From positions 1-28,859 of the forward strand of contig JAIXMP010000080.1 in NCBI GenBank assembly GCA_025677815.1: a stretch of 28,859 bases of DNA. The letters run 5' to 3'. This DNA is from Phascolomyces articulosus (taxonomy: Eukaryota > Mucoromycota > Mucoromycetes > Mucorales > Lichtheimiaceae). Positions 10,033 through 18,918 of the stretch are shown in pieces (the stretch's first letter is position 1; the number at the start of each line of letters is the position of its first letter). The translations under genes and the position numbers were made by a program. The notes under the pieces were generated by a model. That model made no database searches, was not told the DNA's origin, and saw nothing but the letters and a program-made list of their open reading frames with translations.

Positions 10033-10472
10033 TGTCATATTTTTTATAAGTTGAAACCATGAAGATAAAACCACACAGAGAGAACCACAAAGAGAGAATA
10101 TAACCACACAGGTAATAACAACACAGGTAAATAACCACACAGAATAACTACAAAGGAAGAGAACCACGAAGGTATATATGAGATAATAAGATAGATAGAA
10201 GATGTCCTTTATTTTTAATAAAATGATCCAATATTTATATCTTTTCTAAAACTACTGTAGATGATGATAATAATAAAATAATGATGATGATGAGTGACTA
10301 ATGATAATGATGAAGCTGTGGATAATGATGATAATATAATTATAAAAGGAAAGGGGAACTGTGACTAATAAAGAGGTATGCTGCGGTTACGACGAAGCAT
10401 AAAGAAGTACAGTGTAGCCGCAGTAAAAGGAGTACTATCAGTATTAAAAATACCTAACTACTAACTATGATA
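10033..10472 (-). repeat. Right (5') LTR of element A
   Basis: This 440-bp LTR starts TGTCATA and ends TATGATA on the + strand, where the last C of the TATGACA terminus has become T. It is uninterrupted and shows the pre-insertion state of the family-D target in the left copy. Confidence 0.95.
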
Positions 10473-10504
10473 TAGTTTCTATCTATAAAAAATATAACAA
10501 AAAT

Positions 10505-10511
10505 AAAAAAA
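10505..10511 (-). terminator. RNA polymerase III terminator of the tRNA gene
   Basis: A run of seven A on the + strand gives T7 on the transcribed strand, 20 nt beyond the tRNA 3' end. Confidence 0.7.
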
Positions 10512-10530
10512 TTTAATACTAAATAGTATG

Positions 10531-10612
10531 CGACAACTGCAGGATTTGAACCTGCGCGGGCAGAGCCCATGAGATTTCTAGTCTCACGCCTTAACCACTC
10601 GGCCAAGTTGTC
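10531..10612 (-). tRNA. tRNA-Ser (anticodon AGA)
   Basis: This 82-nt type II tRNA reads UCU (and UCC by wobble if A34 becomes inosine). The acceptor stem pairs GACAACU with AGUUGUC, followed by discriminator G, the usual base for tRNA-Ser. The anticodon loop is CTAGAAA closed by TGAGA/TCTCA, giving AGA. A long variable arm (GGGCTCTGCCC) is present, and the A box (TGGCCGAGTGG) and B box (GGTTCAAATCC) are intact. There is no intron and CCA is not encoded. It looks functional, and is the only clearly intact host gene in the window. A 182-bp dispersed repeat begins six bases upstream of its 5' end. Confidence 0.96.
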
Positions 10613-10618
10613 AAGTCT

Positions 10619-10800
10619 ATCTTGTCGCGTCTAAGACGAATTTTGAAAGAAATTCGTTATCAGCTGGTCACGTGACTTCAAGATAACAATTCAAACCTAA
10701 GAACCTAGGTCGACTAACTAGATCGCATCAGTGAAATATTTCTCCCGAAGGTTTATCCATAGATGGATGGGTTGATCAACTATCCTATTTTTGATAATCC
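10619..10800. repeat. 182-bp repeat, copy 1, abutting the tRNA
   Basis: It matches 11314-11495 in the same orientation at a constant offset of 695 bp. Shared strings include attttgaaagaaattcgt, tcagctggtcacgtgacttca and ttgat-aactatcctattttt. A 10-bp palindrome GTCACGTGAC lies at 10667-10676. Differences are mostly transitions. There is no coding frame. It may be a short mobile or regulatory element. Confidence 0.85.
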
Positions 10801-11313
10801 CTATCTATCCCTATATTGTGTGTCCCCTTATCACCCTAGATGATTATAACTACATTATCTATAGATATTTTCTTAACAATAACAGACATAGTGTTCTCTA
10901 TATAATAATAATTATATTGTAATTATTATTATTTATTTTTATGTTTTTATCTAACCCTTATTTGATTATCCTCTTATATTTATTATATTGTCTTTTGTTA
11001 TACTCTCTCATTATTTTATATATTATATATTATTGCCTTATATTTATTTCCATATTTACTTTTATTAATTTAGTGTCACATAAATATATAAAGGCAATAA
11101 ATATTGTATAAAATAAAGAGATAATTAACTAACTAATAAATCAATTATCTGCTTATATATATTACCATTGATCCACTTTATCTTTAATTATTTCCCTTGT
11201 GTTTTATCCTCAATTCTGGTTTCATAGTATCTACTGAAGAATCTTGGTCTGGTTATAATCATTTATACTTATAAGTATAGTAATAGTGAAAAGAATTTAC
11301 AATAGATCTGACA
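10801..11313. other. AT-rich spacer, no gene seen
   Basis: Low-complexity A/T sequence with taattatta-like strings lies between the two 182-bp repeats. No tRNA remnant is present next to the second repeat. Confidence 0.6.
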
Positions 11314-11495
11314 ATCTTGTCATATCTGAGGCAAATTTTGAAAGAAATTCGTCTTCAGCTGGTCACGTGACTTCACGACATCAGTTTAAACCTAGGAATC
11401 CGGGTCGACCAACTAGATCACATTGGTAAAATGTTTCACCTATATGTTTATCTATAGATAGATAGGTTGATTAACTATCCTATTTTTAATAATCC
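11314..11495. repeat. 182-bp repeat, copy 2
   Basis: This is a direct copy of 10619-10800 that keeps the palindrome GTCACGTGAC at 11362-11371. It is not next to a tRNA gene. Confidence 0.85.
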
Positions 11496-11948
11496 TTTAC
11501 TAGAAAAAAGGGGGGATATCACAATTATGAAATAGTTATAAGATTTTAATAAAATTCTAGTAATTTTTACTCTATAATAAGAACCTTATAATTGTAATTG
11601 ATGATATATACAATATAGTGAGCTGTACTACATTTTGAAAATCTCATAATTGTAAGATATCATAAATTACTATAATGATATTTAAAAAATAATAATAATG
11701 TTACAATTATAATATATTAACAATAAATATTATGAAATATCAGTAATTACTATTATAATATTTTAAATGTTATAAAGATATCACTATGCTCAACTTCCAA
11801 TAGTATTGCTATATCCTTTGAATTATATCTAGCAGTATCATTATATTATTTCAGTTATATCTAATGAAAAATAAAAAAAATAAAAAGTATTTATAGTAAT
11901 AATATCCATTTATTTGATAAAAAAAAAGTAATTAATATAAAACTATAC
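11496..11948. other. AT-rich spacer, no gene seen
   Basis: The sequence is almost pure A/T, with recurring ataattgtaa and gatatca strings that suggest imperfect inverted repeats, but no clean element. The final six bases, ctatac, are the left target duplicate of the next LTR. Confidence 0.55.
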
Positions 11949-12426
11949 TGTGGTAAACCACACTAATACATAATAGATTCACTCATTCATAAATAACCAG
12001 TTAAACATTATTCCATAATAAAACATGATATAACCAATAACGCACTATATCACTTATGATTCGTTCCTTATTACTAATAATCTGGAATATAGAAGAAAGA
12101 TGAAGAATGATTACTAAACAGGACAATACACCTATTACTAGGTACATAAAGAAATATCTAGAACCAAGTATGCATATACACTTGAATAATTGGATATCAA
12201 TCATCCTTTAATTAAAGTCAGTGAAACATAGTACTAGAATGATCTAGTGAACAACATCATTACATTAGATAGACAAAACATATAAATATAAGCAAATTTG
12301 AACAATAAAAAGATTCTCAACTATATTCTTATCCATCTCTTTATTTTTACATTCGATTTTATTACCATTTCATCTCATATACTATCCTATACTATAACTA
12401 CCATTTAATACTATTGCAGCCCACCA
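11949..12426. mobile_element. Solo LTR, family C, with target duplication
   Basis: The 478-bp unit begins TGTGGTAAACCACACTAATA and ends CCCACCA, i.e. TG...CA, and is flanked on both sides by ctatac (11943-11948 and 12427-12432). The first ~52 bp recur at 25429-25480. The start holds a short palindrome (TGTGGTaaACCACA). The six-base duplication could also be five bases plus a chance match. No internal region of this family is seen, and orientation is unknown. Confidence 0.85.
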
Positions 12427-12432
12427 CTATAC

Positions 12433-12960
12433 TAATGGGCATTACCAAATACTGCCATAAAGAAGATTGTCATAATGGGAGTAGGTAATGTTATTTCTAT
12501 AAGCTGTAAATAAAGTTATAAATCATAAAGAAGAAAAAGGAAAGGGAAAAGAAATTAAACCTATGGCAAGTGAATTGTTCAAAAAAGGAGAAGACAATAT
12601 TCCTACAAAAAGTAAATAAAATTTAGATGGCTTACTAAAACATAGAAAGGGAACAAGAAAAAAAAAACTTACCATATTCTATCTATTGGGGAAGTTACTA
12701 ACAATTTCTACTATAGTAAAAAAAAGGTATTAATAATTTACTTATGGAATTATTTACCTTAGAATAAGGACATGTCATCATTTTATTTTATAGATTCAAT
12801 AAAGAATTCAAAGATAATCAAAGGATACAGTGTCAAATGAGATGACAACTTGAAGAGAGCCTAAAAAGATAGGATATCACAATCAGAGATGAGGGAAAGA
12901 AAAGATAGATGGATAAATCAAATTATAATGGTCAATTTATTACTTACCAGAAATAATAAT
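12433..12960 (+). pseudogene. Possible decayed exons, family unknown
   Basis: Three protein-like stretches occur. The first, from ATG at 12437, has His/Cys-rich text (GITKYCHKEDCHNGS) ending at GTAATG. The second, near 12530-12617, reads EEKGKGKEIKPMASELFKKG and ends in a stop. The third, after a TTTATAG acceptor near 12793, reads RFNKEFKDNQRIQCQMR then QLEESLKR, with stops that are one transition from Arg or Gln. The blocks are too short and broken to identify. They may be the remains of a gene disrupted by the LTR just upstream, or chance frames. Confidence 0.3.
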
Positions 12961-13223
12961 CAGCATTGCTCAGCTCATAAAGCAAGAATCTAAAAAAGTT
13001 ATGTCAGTTATAAAATAATAGCTTATTTTGACACTATTAAAGATAAATATATCTAGTAGATAAATAAAAAAAAGAATATGTTACTATTTGAGAGTATAAA
13101 ATACTGCTTATATATATAGTTTAACTATTCCTTATCTAAAACAAGTTATTTTAGTACAGCAAAAAATAAATAGAATTGACAGTTGATAAATCTCAGGTTA
13201 ATCCCTAGAGACCGTCGATTCTG

Positions 13224-13342
13224 ACCTATAAGTATATATACTGTGATCTACTTTTTCACTTTATTGAGTGGAAATACAAAGAAGAAGAAGGAAAGAAAAA
13301 TATATAAGGGGATAACTATCTAATAATGGACTATGATCTTCT
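13224..13342 (+). repeat. Left inverted terminal repeat of the DIRS element
   Basis: These 119 bp are complementary to 16071-16189 with only a few mismatches, mostly transitions. The outer 51 bp (13173-13223) are not matched at the right end but are matched by the internal complementary region. Confidence 0.92.
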
Positions 13343-13383
13343 TTTTCACTCCTGGACATTACCGCCGATTAAGACTTTCTAAT

Positions 13384-13547
13384 ATGGATTCTTCTGACAT
13401 AAACACCAAGCAACAACAACAAAGTATTCAGCCTCCTGCTGATCAACAGGAACTCATTGCTTCTTTGCAACAACAATTACAATAACAACAGCAACTGTTA
13501 GCCAGTTTGACTATGCCTATACCTCAACTAGTGGCTCACCCCCATTT
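13384..13547 (+). pseudogene. Truncated ORF1 (Gag-like) of the DIRS element
   Basis: It opens with ATG at 13384 (MDSSDINTKQQQQSIQPPAD). It is Gln-rich, with a CAA-run stretch and one TAA in place of CAA near 13483. After about 53 codons it passes into reverse transcriptase sequence in another frame near 13545. This marks the internal deletion joint. Confidence 0.6.
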
Positions 13548-14891
13548 ACCAAAATAACTGAACCTATTTTAGCATGGGCACATCAACAGGGAATCAGACC
13601 TAGTACATACCTCAACGATTAGATTATCATAGGAACATCAGTACAGTAGACTCACCAACACACTCAACAACTAATTAACAAACTCAAAAATCTGGGATGG
13701 CTTATCAACAACAGCAAATCGTCAACAACGCCTCAACAAACTATAGAATACCTAGGTTTCACAATTGATATGGCAACAATGACAATTTGACTACCAGGTA
13801 ATAAAGTCAGATTACTTCGGAGAACAATCCAGCAAACAATCAATGCAACATACTCAACACCACATCAGTTACTCAGCCTTGCTATGAGAATTCAATCAGC
13901 AGCTATTGCTATCTTTCTGACGAGACTTTACATACAACACTTACTGTGCTTCAAGAATCAACATGTGAATCATAGTTTAGATTGGGACAAACTGAAACTT
14001 CATTAGTAGCAGAAGAACCTGAACAACTAGAATGGTTGCTTATTCCTCCCAATGCAGAACCCAACTTATATTTTGTATGTCAATTCGAGCAATATAGGAT
14101 GGGGTGCTCATCTCCAGAATCATCATCAGCATATCAACGGTCTTTAGTCTCACAAGGAAACATCTTATCACATCAATTGGAAGGAGATGCATGCAGTATA
14201 ATTGGCCTTACAGACATACAACATCAACAACAGCACCATTATCATCAAAATGGACAATATAACATCGACAGCTTATCTCAACAATTAAGGAGGGACTTGC
14301 TCTCTTCTCCTCAGCAAACTAGTAACAGAAATTTGGAACCTATGTCTTCAACACAACATTCATCTGATGGCTCAACACATACTAGGCGATACCAACAGCA
14401 TTGCAGACATAGAATCAAGATGAACATTTGCCAAGAATGCTTGGCAGATCAACCACCAAGCATTCTAATGAATATAACACCATTTCGGGATGAATGACAT
14501 CGACCTATTCATAGATCACACAACATACTTGCTAAAGAATTACATCTCTTAGGAGCTAGACCCAGCAGCAATAGCAACAGGTGCTTTCACTCTTCTATAG
14601 ATGGCATTTCACCAACTATTAATCTACCCTCTATGGAACTTGATTAGCCATTGTCTCTGCAAAATTCTTCAAGATCAAGTACACCGGGCAACATTGATAG
14701 TCCCTCATTGGATAGGTGCACCATAGTATCCTCTCCTTCTTGCATTAGCAGTTCAGCTTCCTATCATTCTCAACCCCAGCATGTCAATTTGTCTTTGCAC
14801 TCCAATAATACCTTGGCCATTCACTAACCCAACATGGAAAATATCTGTATGGCTGGTCTCAGGAGATGATATAAAGAGATTGAAGGACTAG
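13545..14891 (+). pseudogene. DIRS reverse transcriptase (C-terminal part) and RNase H
   Basis: One frame runs through the whole stretch, interrupted only by stops. The RT active-site region survives as TYLND followed by a stop, then IIIGTS (YLDD-type box with Asp changed to Asn). RT thumb blocks TPQQTIEYLGFTIDM and STPHQLLSLAMRIQSAAIAI follow. RNase H appears as YVNSSNIGWGAHLQ and MDNITSTAYLNN, where family members have catalytic Asp in place of the first Asn. Further blocks are AQHILGDTNSIADIESR and FGMNDIDLFID, and the end is ATLIVPHWIGAP. The fingers and first catalytic Asp of RT are missing. The frame ends at TAG 14889-14891, overlapping the recombinase start by 58 nt. Confidence 0.88.
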
Positions 14892-15871
14892 ACGATTTAG
14901 CAACAGCACATCTTATAGCACACACCACCAACAACACACTAAGAAATGGAGCTTATAAATGTGGTCAGCAGCTGTTTTGTCAATGGGCAATCTCTAATGA
15001 TATTGATATCAACAACTTCTCACATTCTGATCTAATCAATTTTCTGATGGCAGTACGTTCTAATAAATATTCATTAAACACCATCAAACTTTTCAAAACA
15101 GTAATTCTAAAATTCCATCACCACCCAGCACAATTTTACCATGACATCGACATTGTTATATTATTTAAACAATTCATAGAGGATTTACTACCTGTTCCAC
15201 TCAGTAAGCCACCAGTGGACCTATCACCAACTTTCTATTACATAAGCAACACTCAAGCATAAGCTAAACAACAGCTAAAACTTGCAAATCTTCATGCTGC
15301 ATTCCTCTTGGGCATTACTGGTTTATTATGCCCTTCTGATTTACATCGCATACAACTTCATTAGTGCTCAATCGAATCATCAGGTTACCTTACCTTAGTC
15401 ATTTCACACTCTAAGGAACGATGTGGTGGTAGACTGGTCATCAAGCATGTCAACATTTACCCTCACATCACACAACCATCATTTTGTCCAGTTCAGGCTT
15501 TTAAAATACTTTATGATTACCTGTAGGCACAACAACACTGTCCTAGTAACTGTCTTTTTGTTGATAGCAATAGACCGCAGCTTTCTGTTTAAGCACAAAC
15601 TATTTCAAAATGGCTGGCCAACATTATTAGACTTTCAACAGATATTTGACCTACTCCTTCAGTTCGCTCACTGGGAACAGATTTAGCTATCAAAAACGGT
15701 ATACCTTTAGACGATGTCGTTACACTGGGTAATTGGTCTTTAGCTGCCCTTATAGAAAACCACTATAGAAGGGAACGTATTATACAAACAAATGCCACTT
15801 CATTCATTTTGCCTTCACAAGTGGCTTAAGATAGTCAAGATAGTTAAGATGATCAAGATGATCAAGATTAA
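14834..15871 (+). pseudogene. Tyrosine recombinase of the DIRS element
   Basis: This enzyme would integrate the circular DNA copy. It starts at ATG 14834 (MENICMAGLRR). The core-binding domain holds TNNTLRNGAYKCGQQLFCQW and DLINFLMAVRSNKYSLNTIK. The catalytic domain has box I as TGLLCPSDLHRI; DIRS recombinases have Arg where Cys (TGC, 15329-15331) stands, so the first catalytic Arg is lost. Box II keeps Arg in TPSVRSLGTDLAI (CGC 15665-15667). The nucleophile Tyr is kept in LIENHYRRER (15764-15766). Stops inside the frame include TAA at 15260, 15827 and 15845 and TAG near 15362. The C-terminus is an Asp/Gln repeat (DDQDDQD) ending at TAA 15869. Confidence 0.92.
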
Positions 15872-15912
15872 GTCCCAATTGATGGGTAGTTTTTCTTCTC
15901 TGGACCAGCATG

Positions 15913-16014
15913 TATACTTATAGGTCAGAATCGATGGTCTCTAGGGATTGACCTGAGATTTATCGACCATCAATTCCTTTTTCTAGACCTGAGATGAAGA
16001 CCTATAAGTATATA
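15913..16014 (+). repeat. Internal complementary region of the DIRS element
   Basis: The first ~62 bp (to about 15974) are the reverse complement of the left end (13173-13235, sharing cctagagacc and aaatctcagg). The next ~42 bp are the reverse complement of the right end (16177-16217, sharing aggtctagaaaaaggaatt). The two halves meet at a shared gaatt, so the region acts as a splint that brings both termini together. Confidence 0.93.
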
Positions 16015-16070
16015 TGCTCCCACCCTCTCCTTTTCCCTTTTTCTATAGACTTTGTTATGTCCATTTCGCT

Positions 16071-16189
16071 AGAAGATCATAGTCCATTATTAGATAGTTA
16101 TCCCCTTATATATTTTTCTTTCCTTCTTCTTCTTTATATTTCCACTTAATAAAGTAAAAAAGTAGATCACAGCATATATACTTATAGGT
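16071..16189 (+). repeat. Right inverted terminal repeat of the DIRS element
   Basis: These 119 bp are complementary to 13224-13342. The further 28 bp to 16217 match only the internal complementary region. Confidence 0.92.
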
Positions 16190-16217
16190 CTTCATCTCAG
16201 GTCTAGAAAAAGGAATT

Positions 16218-16605
16218 CACAGTAGAGTATTATACCTATTTGTTATAGATGTACCATACCTATAAATAAATTTAATCAAAACACCAGTTGTAAATAAAAA
16301 ACCCAATAATGGCAAAACAGTACCATTTAATTATATCACAACCATTTTAGTTAAATACAATATTTTTTCATTACCTGTAATATCACTATAACTTGTATAT
16401 TTAAGGAGGAATGTACTGTAAAAAAAATAGGTAGGGTAATAAAAAAAACAATAGAAGTGTAAGACTAAAAAAAAAAAGAAATGGAAAGAGAGATGAAAAA
16501 TTTGAGTTGTATAAGATTTCCAACTTGTGCTGTTCCAAACCCGATAAATATCTAAATATGGAATGTATAATAACACTTACTTTTAAAGAATATATGCAAC
16601 AATAT
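16218..16605. other. AT-rich spacer, no gene seen
   Basis: A/T-rich sequence with A runs near 16420-16480. The 81-codon minus-strand frame here is compositionally biased (Phe/Tyr from A runs) and is not taken as a gene. Confidence 0.6.
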
Positions 16606-16700
16606 AGGGGTTTAATCTATATTAATTAATTAAACATAAATTATAGATATATCATATCTAATAGTTTATGTCATAATTAATTAATATAGATTAAACCCCT
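16606..16700. repeat. 95-bp hairpin (35-bp arms)
   Basis: The arm aggggtttaatctatattaa (from 16606) is answered by its reverse complement ending at 16700. Arms extend about 35 bp with one or two gaps around a loop of about 24 bp. It is palindromic and A/T-rich apart from the AGGGG/CCCCT tips. It lies 70 bp before the foldback element and shares no obvious sequence with it. Confidence 0.85.
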
Positions 16701-16770
16701 AATAGATAAACTATTGGTTTATCATTAATATTTTATTAATTTTTATAGGAAAAGTAAAACTTTTCTACCA

Positions 16771-17635
16771 GGGAACTAAACAATAATAATTGTTTAATCC
16801 TGGTTCTATAAAAAATAGATTTATTTATAAATTAAAATTATGTATATAAAGAAAACATAAAAATTTATTAATTTTTTTGATTTTCTTAAATATTTTTTAA
16901 ATACCAAGAAAAATAAAATCAATATGATTTTCTTTTTCATACAAGGACAACAACAGGGACAACAACAGGGACAACAACAACAATAACAACAACAAAACCT
17001 TAACAGGCTTTTTATGTTCTTATTTATATATATTAAAAAACAAATAAAATCATGATTTTCTTGTTTTTCAGGAAAGAAAAATATATATAAAAATATAAAT
17101 AATTAAGTAATTATTTCATTTATTTTTATTAATATATTTAATCTTTCAGATATTGAAAATATCAAAAATTATATTTTTATTTATTTTAAATTTTCATATG
17201 ATAATTAAATTGATTACGTAATCAATTAAATCATATAATTAAAATAAAGTTTTTAAAAATAAATTTTATAGAAAAAAGATAAAAATGCATTTTTATTCTT
17301 TTTTGATAGCTATGCTATCTAAATCTTACAGATTCTAAAAACAAGATTTGTGTAACAAATATTTGTTTTTTAATATATATAAATAAGAACATAAAAAGCC
17401 TGTTAAGGTTTTGTTGTTGTTATTGTTGTTGTTGTCCCTGTTGTTGTCCCTGTTGTTGTCCTTGTATGAAAAAGAAAATCATATTGATTTTATTTTTCTT
17501 AGTATTTAAAAAATATTTAAGAAAATCAAAAAAATTAATAAATTTTTATGTTTTCTTTATATACATAATTTTAATTTATAAATAAATCTATTTTTTATAG
17601 AACCAGGATTAAATAATTATTATTGTTTAGTTCCC
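16771..17635. mobile_element. 865-bp foldback element with 275-bp arms
   Basis: The left arm 16771-17045 and right arm 17361-17635 are reverse complements with two mismatches in 275 (both transitions). The tips are GGGAACTAAACAA and TTGTTTAGTTCCC. Each arm includes a run of ggacaacaaca repeats followed by acaacaacaa units. The 315-bp centre holds another palindrome around 17218 (ttgattacgtaatcaa). There is no open frame of note, so if mobile it is non-autonomous (foldback or large MITE). A clear target duplication was not found (left flank tctacca, right flank ataaaag). Confidence 0.8.
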
Positions 17636-17947
17636 ATAAAAGCATACTGCATTTTAATTACCATGATCCTTCTATATCTTTCACTCTATTATCCTTCCTA
17701 CATAGTTACAAAAATTCTTAAAGTATATTTATCCACATTTATATTATTTCTTAGTATAACTGGCTAGTAATAATACTAACATTCTTATTACCCTTCAATT
17801 TAAAGATGAATACTGAAATCTAATAAACCATCTAACTTGAAAATCTTCACACTCCCTATATTAACCCTTTAAGTATAAGTAAATCTATTGAATATCTAAA
17901 GCATAAGATTTTAATTTGCACTAACTTTACCTAATGTTACCTATAGC
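17636..17947. other. Spacer, no gene seen
   Basis: A/T-rich sequence without a coding frame, repeat or RNA gene that I can recognise. Confidence 0.55.
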
Positions 17948-18692
17948 AATATATCAGGGATGTGTACCAAGACATTGTTGACTAGGAAAATATAGAATTC
18001 GATTATAACTTGACTGCAAGCAATCTAGCTAACATGCACATTATCACCAAAATCATTGTTAGTATGAGAGCGTATTAGTAAGAGTTTCCTGGACTTGTTC
18101 ACTTTGATCTGAAGGTGCGCAAGATAGCCATCACAAGCTTCAACAACAAGCATTCAGTACACAAACGTGCACCTGCCATTCAAGAAATAATTGATCACAG
18201 AAACTGTCGTGCTTCTCGCATGAAAAGCATATGTCCAGATATAATAATAGAGAGAGATACAAAATATTATTTAATACTGATATATCAAGTAGAAGCATGA
18301 TCGTCAGGTCCGTGCATTAGAACGTTTTCGCGCCAACTTGGAGGAAAAATACCCTTTGAGTGGAATGGACAAGTTCCTTGAAAAGGGGTATATGTCCAAA
18401 GAGGAATCTGAGGATGAGAACCAGGAGGAGATGCCCTTCAAACTTTTCTGACCAGATTACCAGTCAGAAAATGTAAATAAATAAATAAATTAAATATAAT
18501 TTAAGTATATGTGATTTGTATATACTGCTAGTTAGATTACTTTAGGCAAATAAGTTTTTAGGGGAACTTGATCAATTGGCATCCTTGCTTCAAACTCGAA
18601 GATAGCATAAGCAACAAAGTGTTCTAAGAAATGTTGTTGTGGTCAACTGTCCAAGACCAACAGAGTTAGCAGTATAGTTGTTGTGTGATTAA
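17948..18692 (+). pseudogene. Decayed spliced gene, family not recognised
   Basis: Coherent coding blocks lie in order: RDVYQDIVD then ENIEFDYNLTASNLANMHII, LVHFDLKVRKIAITSFNNKH, QEIIDHRNCRASRMKSICPD, then (from about 18299) VRALERFRANLEEKYPLSGM and DKFLEKGYMSKEESEDENQE. An intron at 18473-18545 (GTAAAT...TTTAG) joins to NKFLGELDQLASLLQTRR and SVLRNVVVVNCPRPTELAV, ending at TAA 18690. There are stops near 17981, 18076-18084, 18450 and 18622. The middle segment near 18240-18300 is either an intron or damaged. The acidic Ser/Glu stretch and basic Arg-rich part suggest a nuclear or nucleic-acid protein, but this is only an impression. Confidence 0.5.
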
Positions 18693-18918
18693 TGGCAATG
18701 TTAATATTTTCCTTTTAAAAAATAAAAATAATAATAGCAAAAGGGTGAAAGAAACAATATTATATGATGAAATAATAAGGATAGATAATAATTATGAGGT
18801 TGATGAAAAAGAAGTCAGAAGTAATTTTATGAGGAGAGGTTTTTTTGTTTTTTTTTTGTTTATAGCTTTTATGCATGTCTTTTTTGTTAGAGAGGAATAA
18901 CAATAGTTTTTTTCACTC
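18693..18918. other. Spacer, no gene seen
   Basis: Asn/Lys-rich A/T sequence. Short frames on both strands overlap here but show no protein-like content. Confidence 0.5.

Larger units (their letters stand above)
4253..10472 (-). mobile_element. Ty3-type LTR retrotransposon, family A, near complete but decayed
   Basis: Two 440-bp LTRs flank an internal region of about 4.76 kb that reads on the minus strand. The order is primer-binding site, gag with a CCHC knuckle, protease, reverse transcriptase, RNase H and integrase, then a polypurine tract. Integrase downstream of RNase H is the Ty3 (gypsy/Metaviridae-type) order. The gag-pol frame changes only twice, near 8822 and near 7050, each fitting loss of one base. 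The rest of the damage is in-frame stops. Outer flanks (atggt on the left, tagtt on the right) do not form a clear target duplication, so one end may be rearranged or mutated. A family-D solo LTR is nested in the left LTR. The element cannot encode its proteins as it stands. Confidence 0.95.
13173..16217 (+). mobile_element. DIRS-type tyrosine-recombinase retrotransposon, internally deleted
   Basis: This 3.05-kb element has inverted ends and a tyrosine recombinase in place of an integrase. The inverted repeats match over 119 bp (13224-13342 with 16071-16189). The outermost parts differ from each other but are both complementary to an internal region at 15913-16014, the hallmark of DIRS circularisation. 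Coding order is a Gln-rich ORF1 start, the C-terminal part of RT with RNase H, then recombinase. Full DIRS elements are usually 5-6 kb; here ORF1 runs straight into the late part of RT, so the middle is deleted. No target duplication is expected and none is seen. Many in-frame stops show that it is dead. Confidence 0.93.

Noticed and set aside
13982..14497. 171-codon + frame, Gln/Ser/His-rich
   Set aside because: It is an out-of-frame shadow of the DIRS RT/RNase H frame, which carries the recognisable motifs; the CAN-rich codons make it look protein-like.
16331..16576. 81-codon minus-strand hydrophobic frame resembling a membrane protein
   Set aside because: Phe/Tyr richness comes from A runs in A/T-rich DNA; there is no conserved motif or neighbour support.
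16940..17000. Short ggacaacaaca repeats considered as a CRISPR-like or minisatellite array
   Set aside because: There are no spacers and only three or four units; it is part of the foldback arm and mirrored in the other arm.
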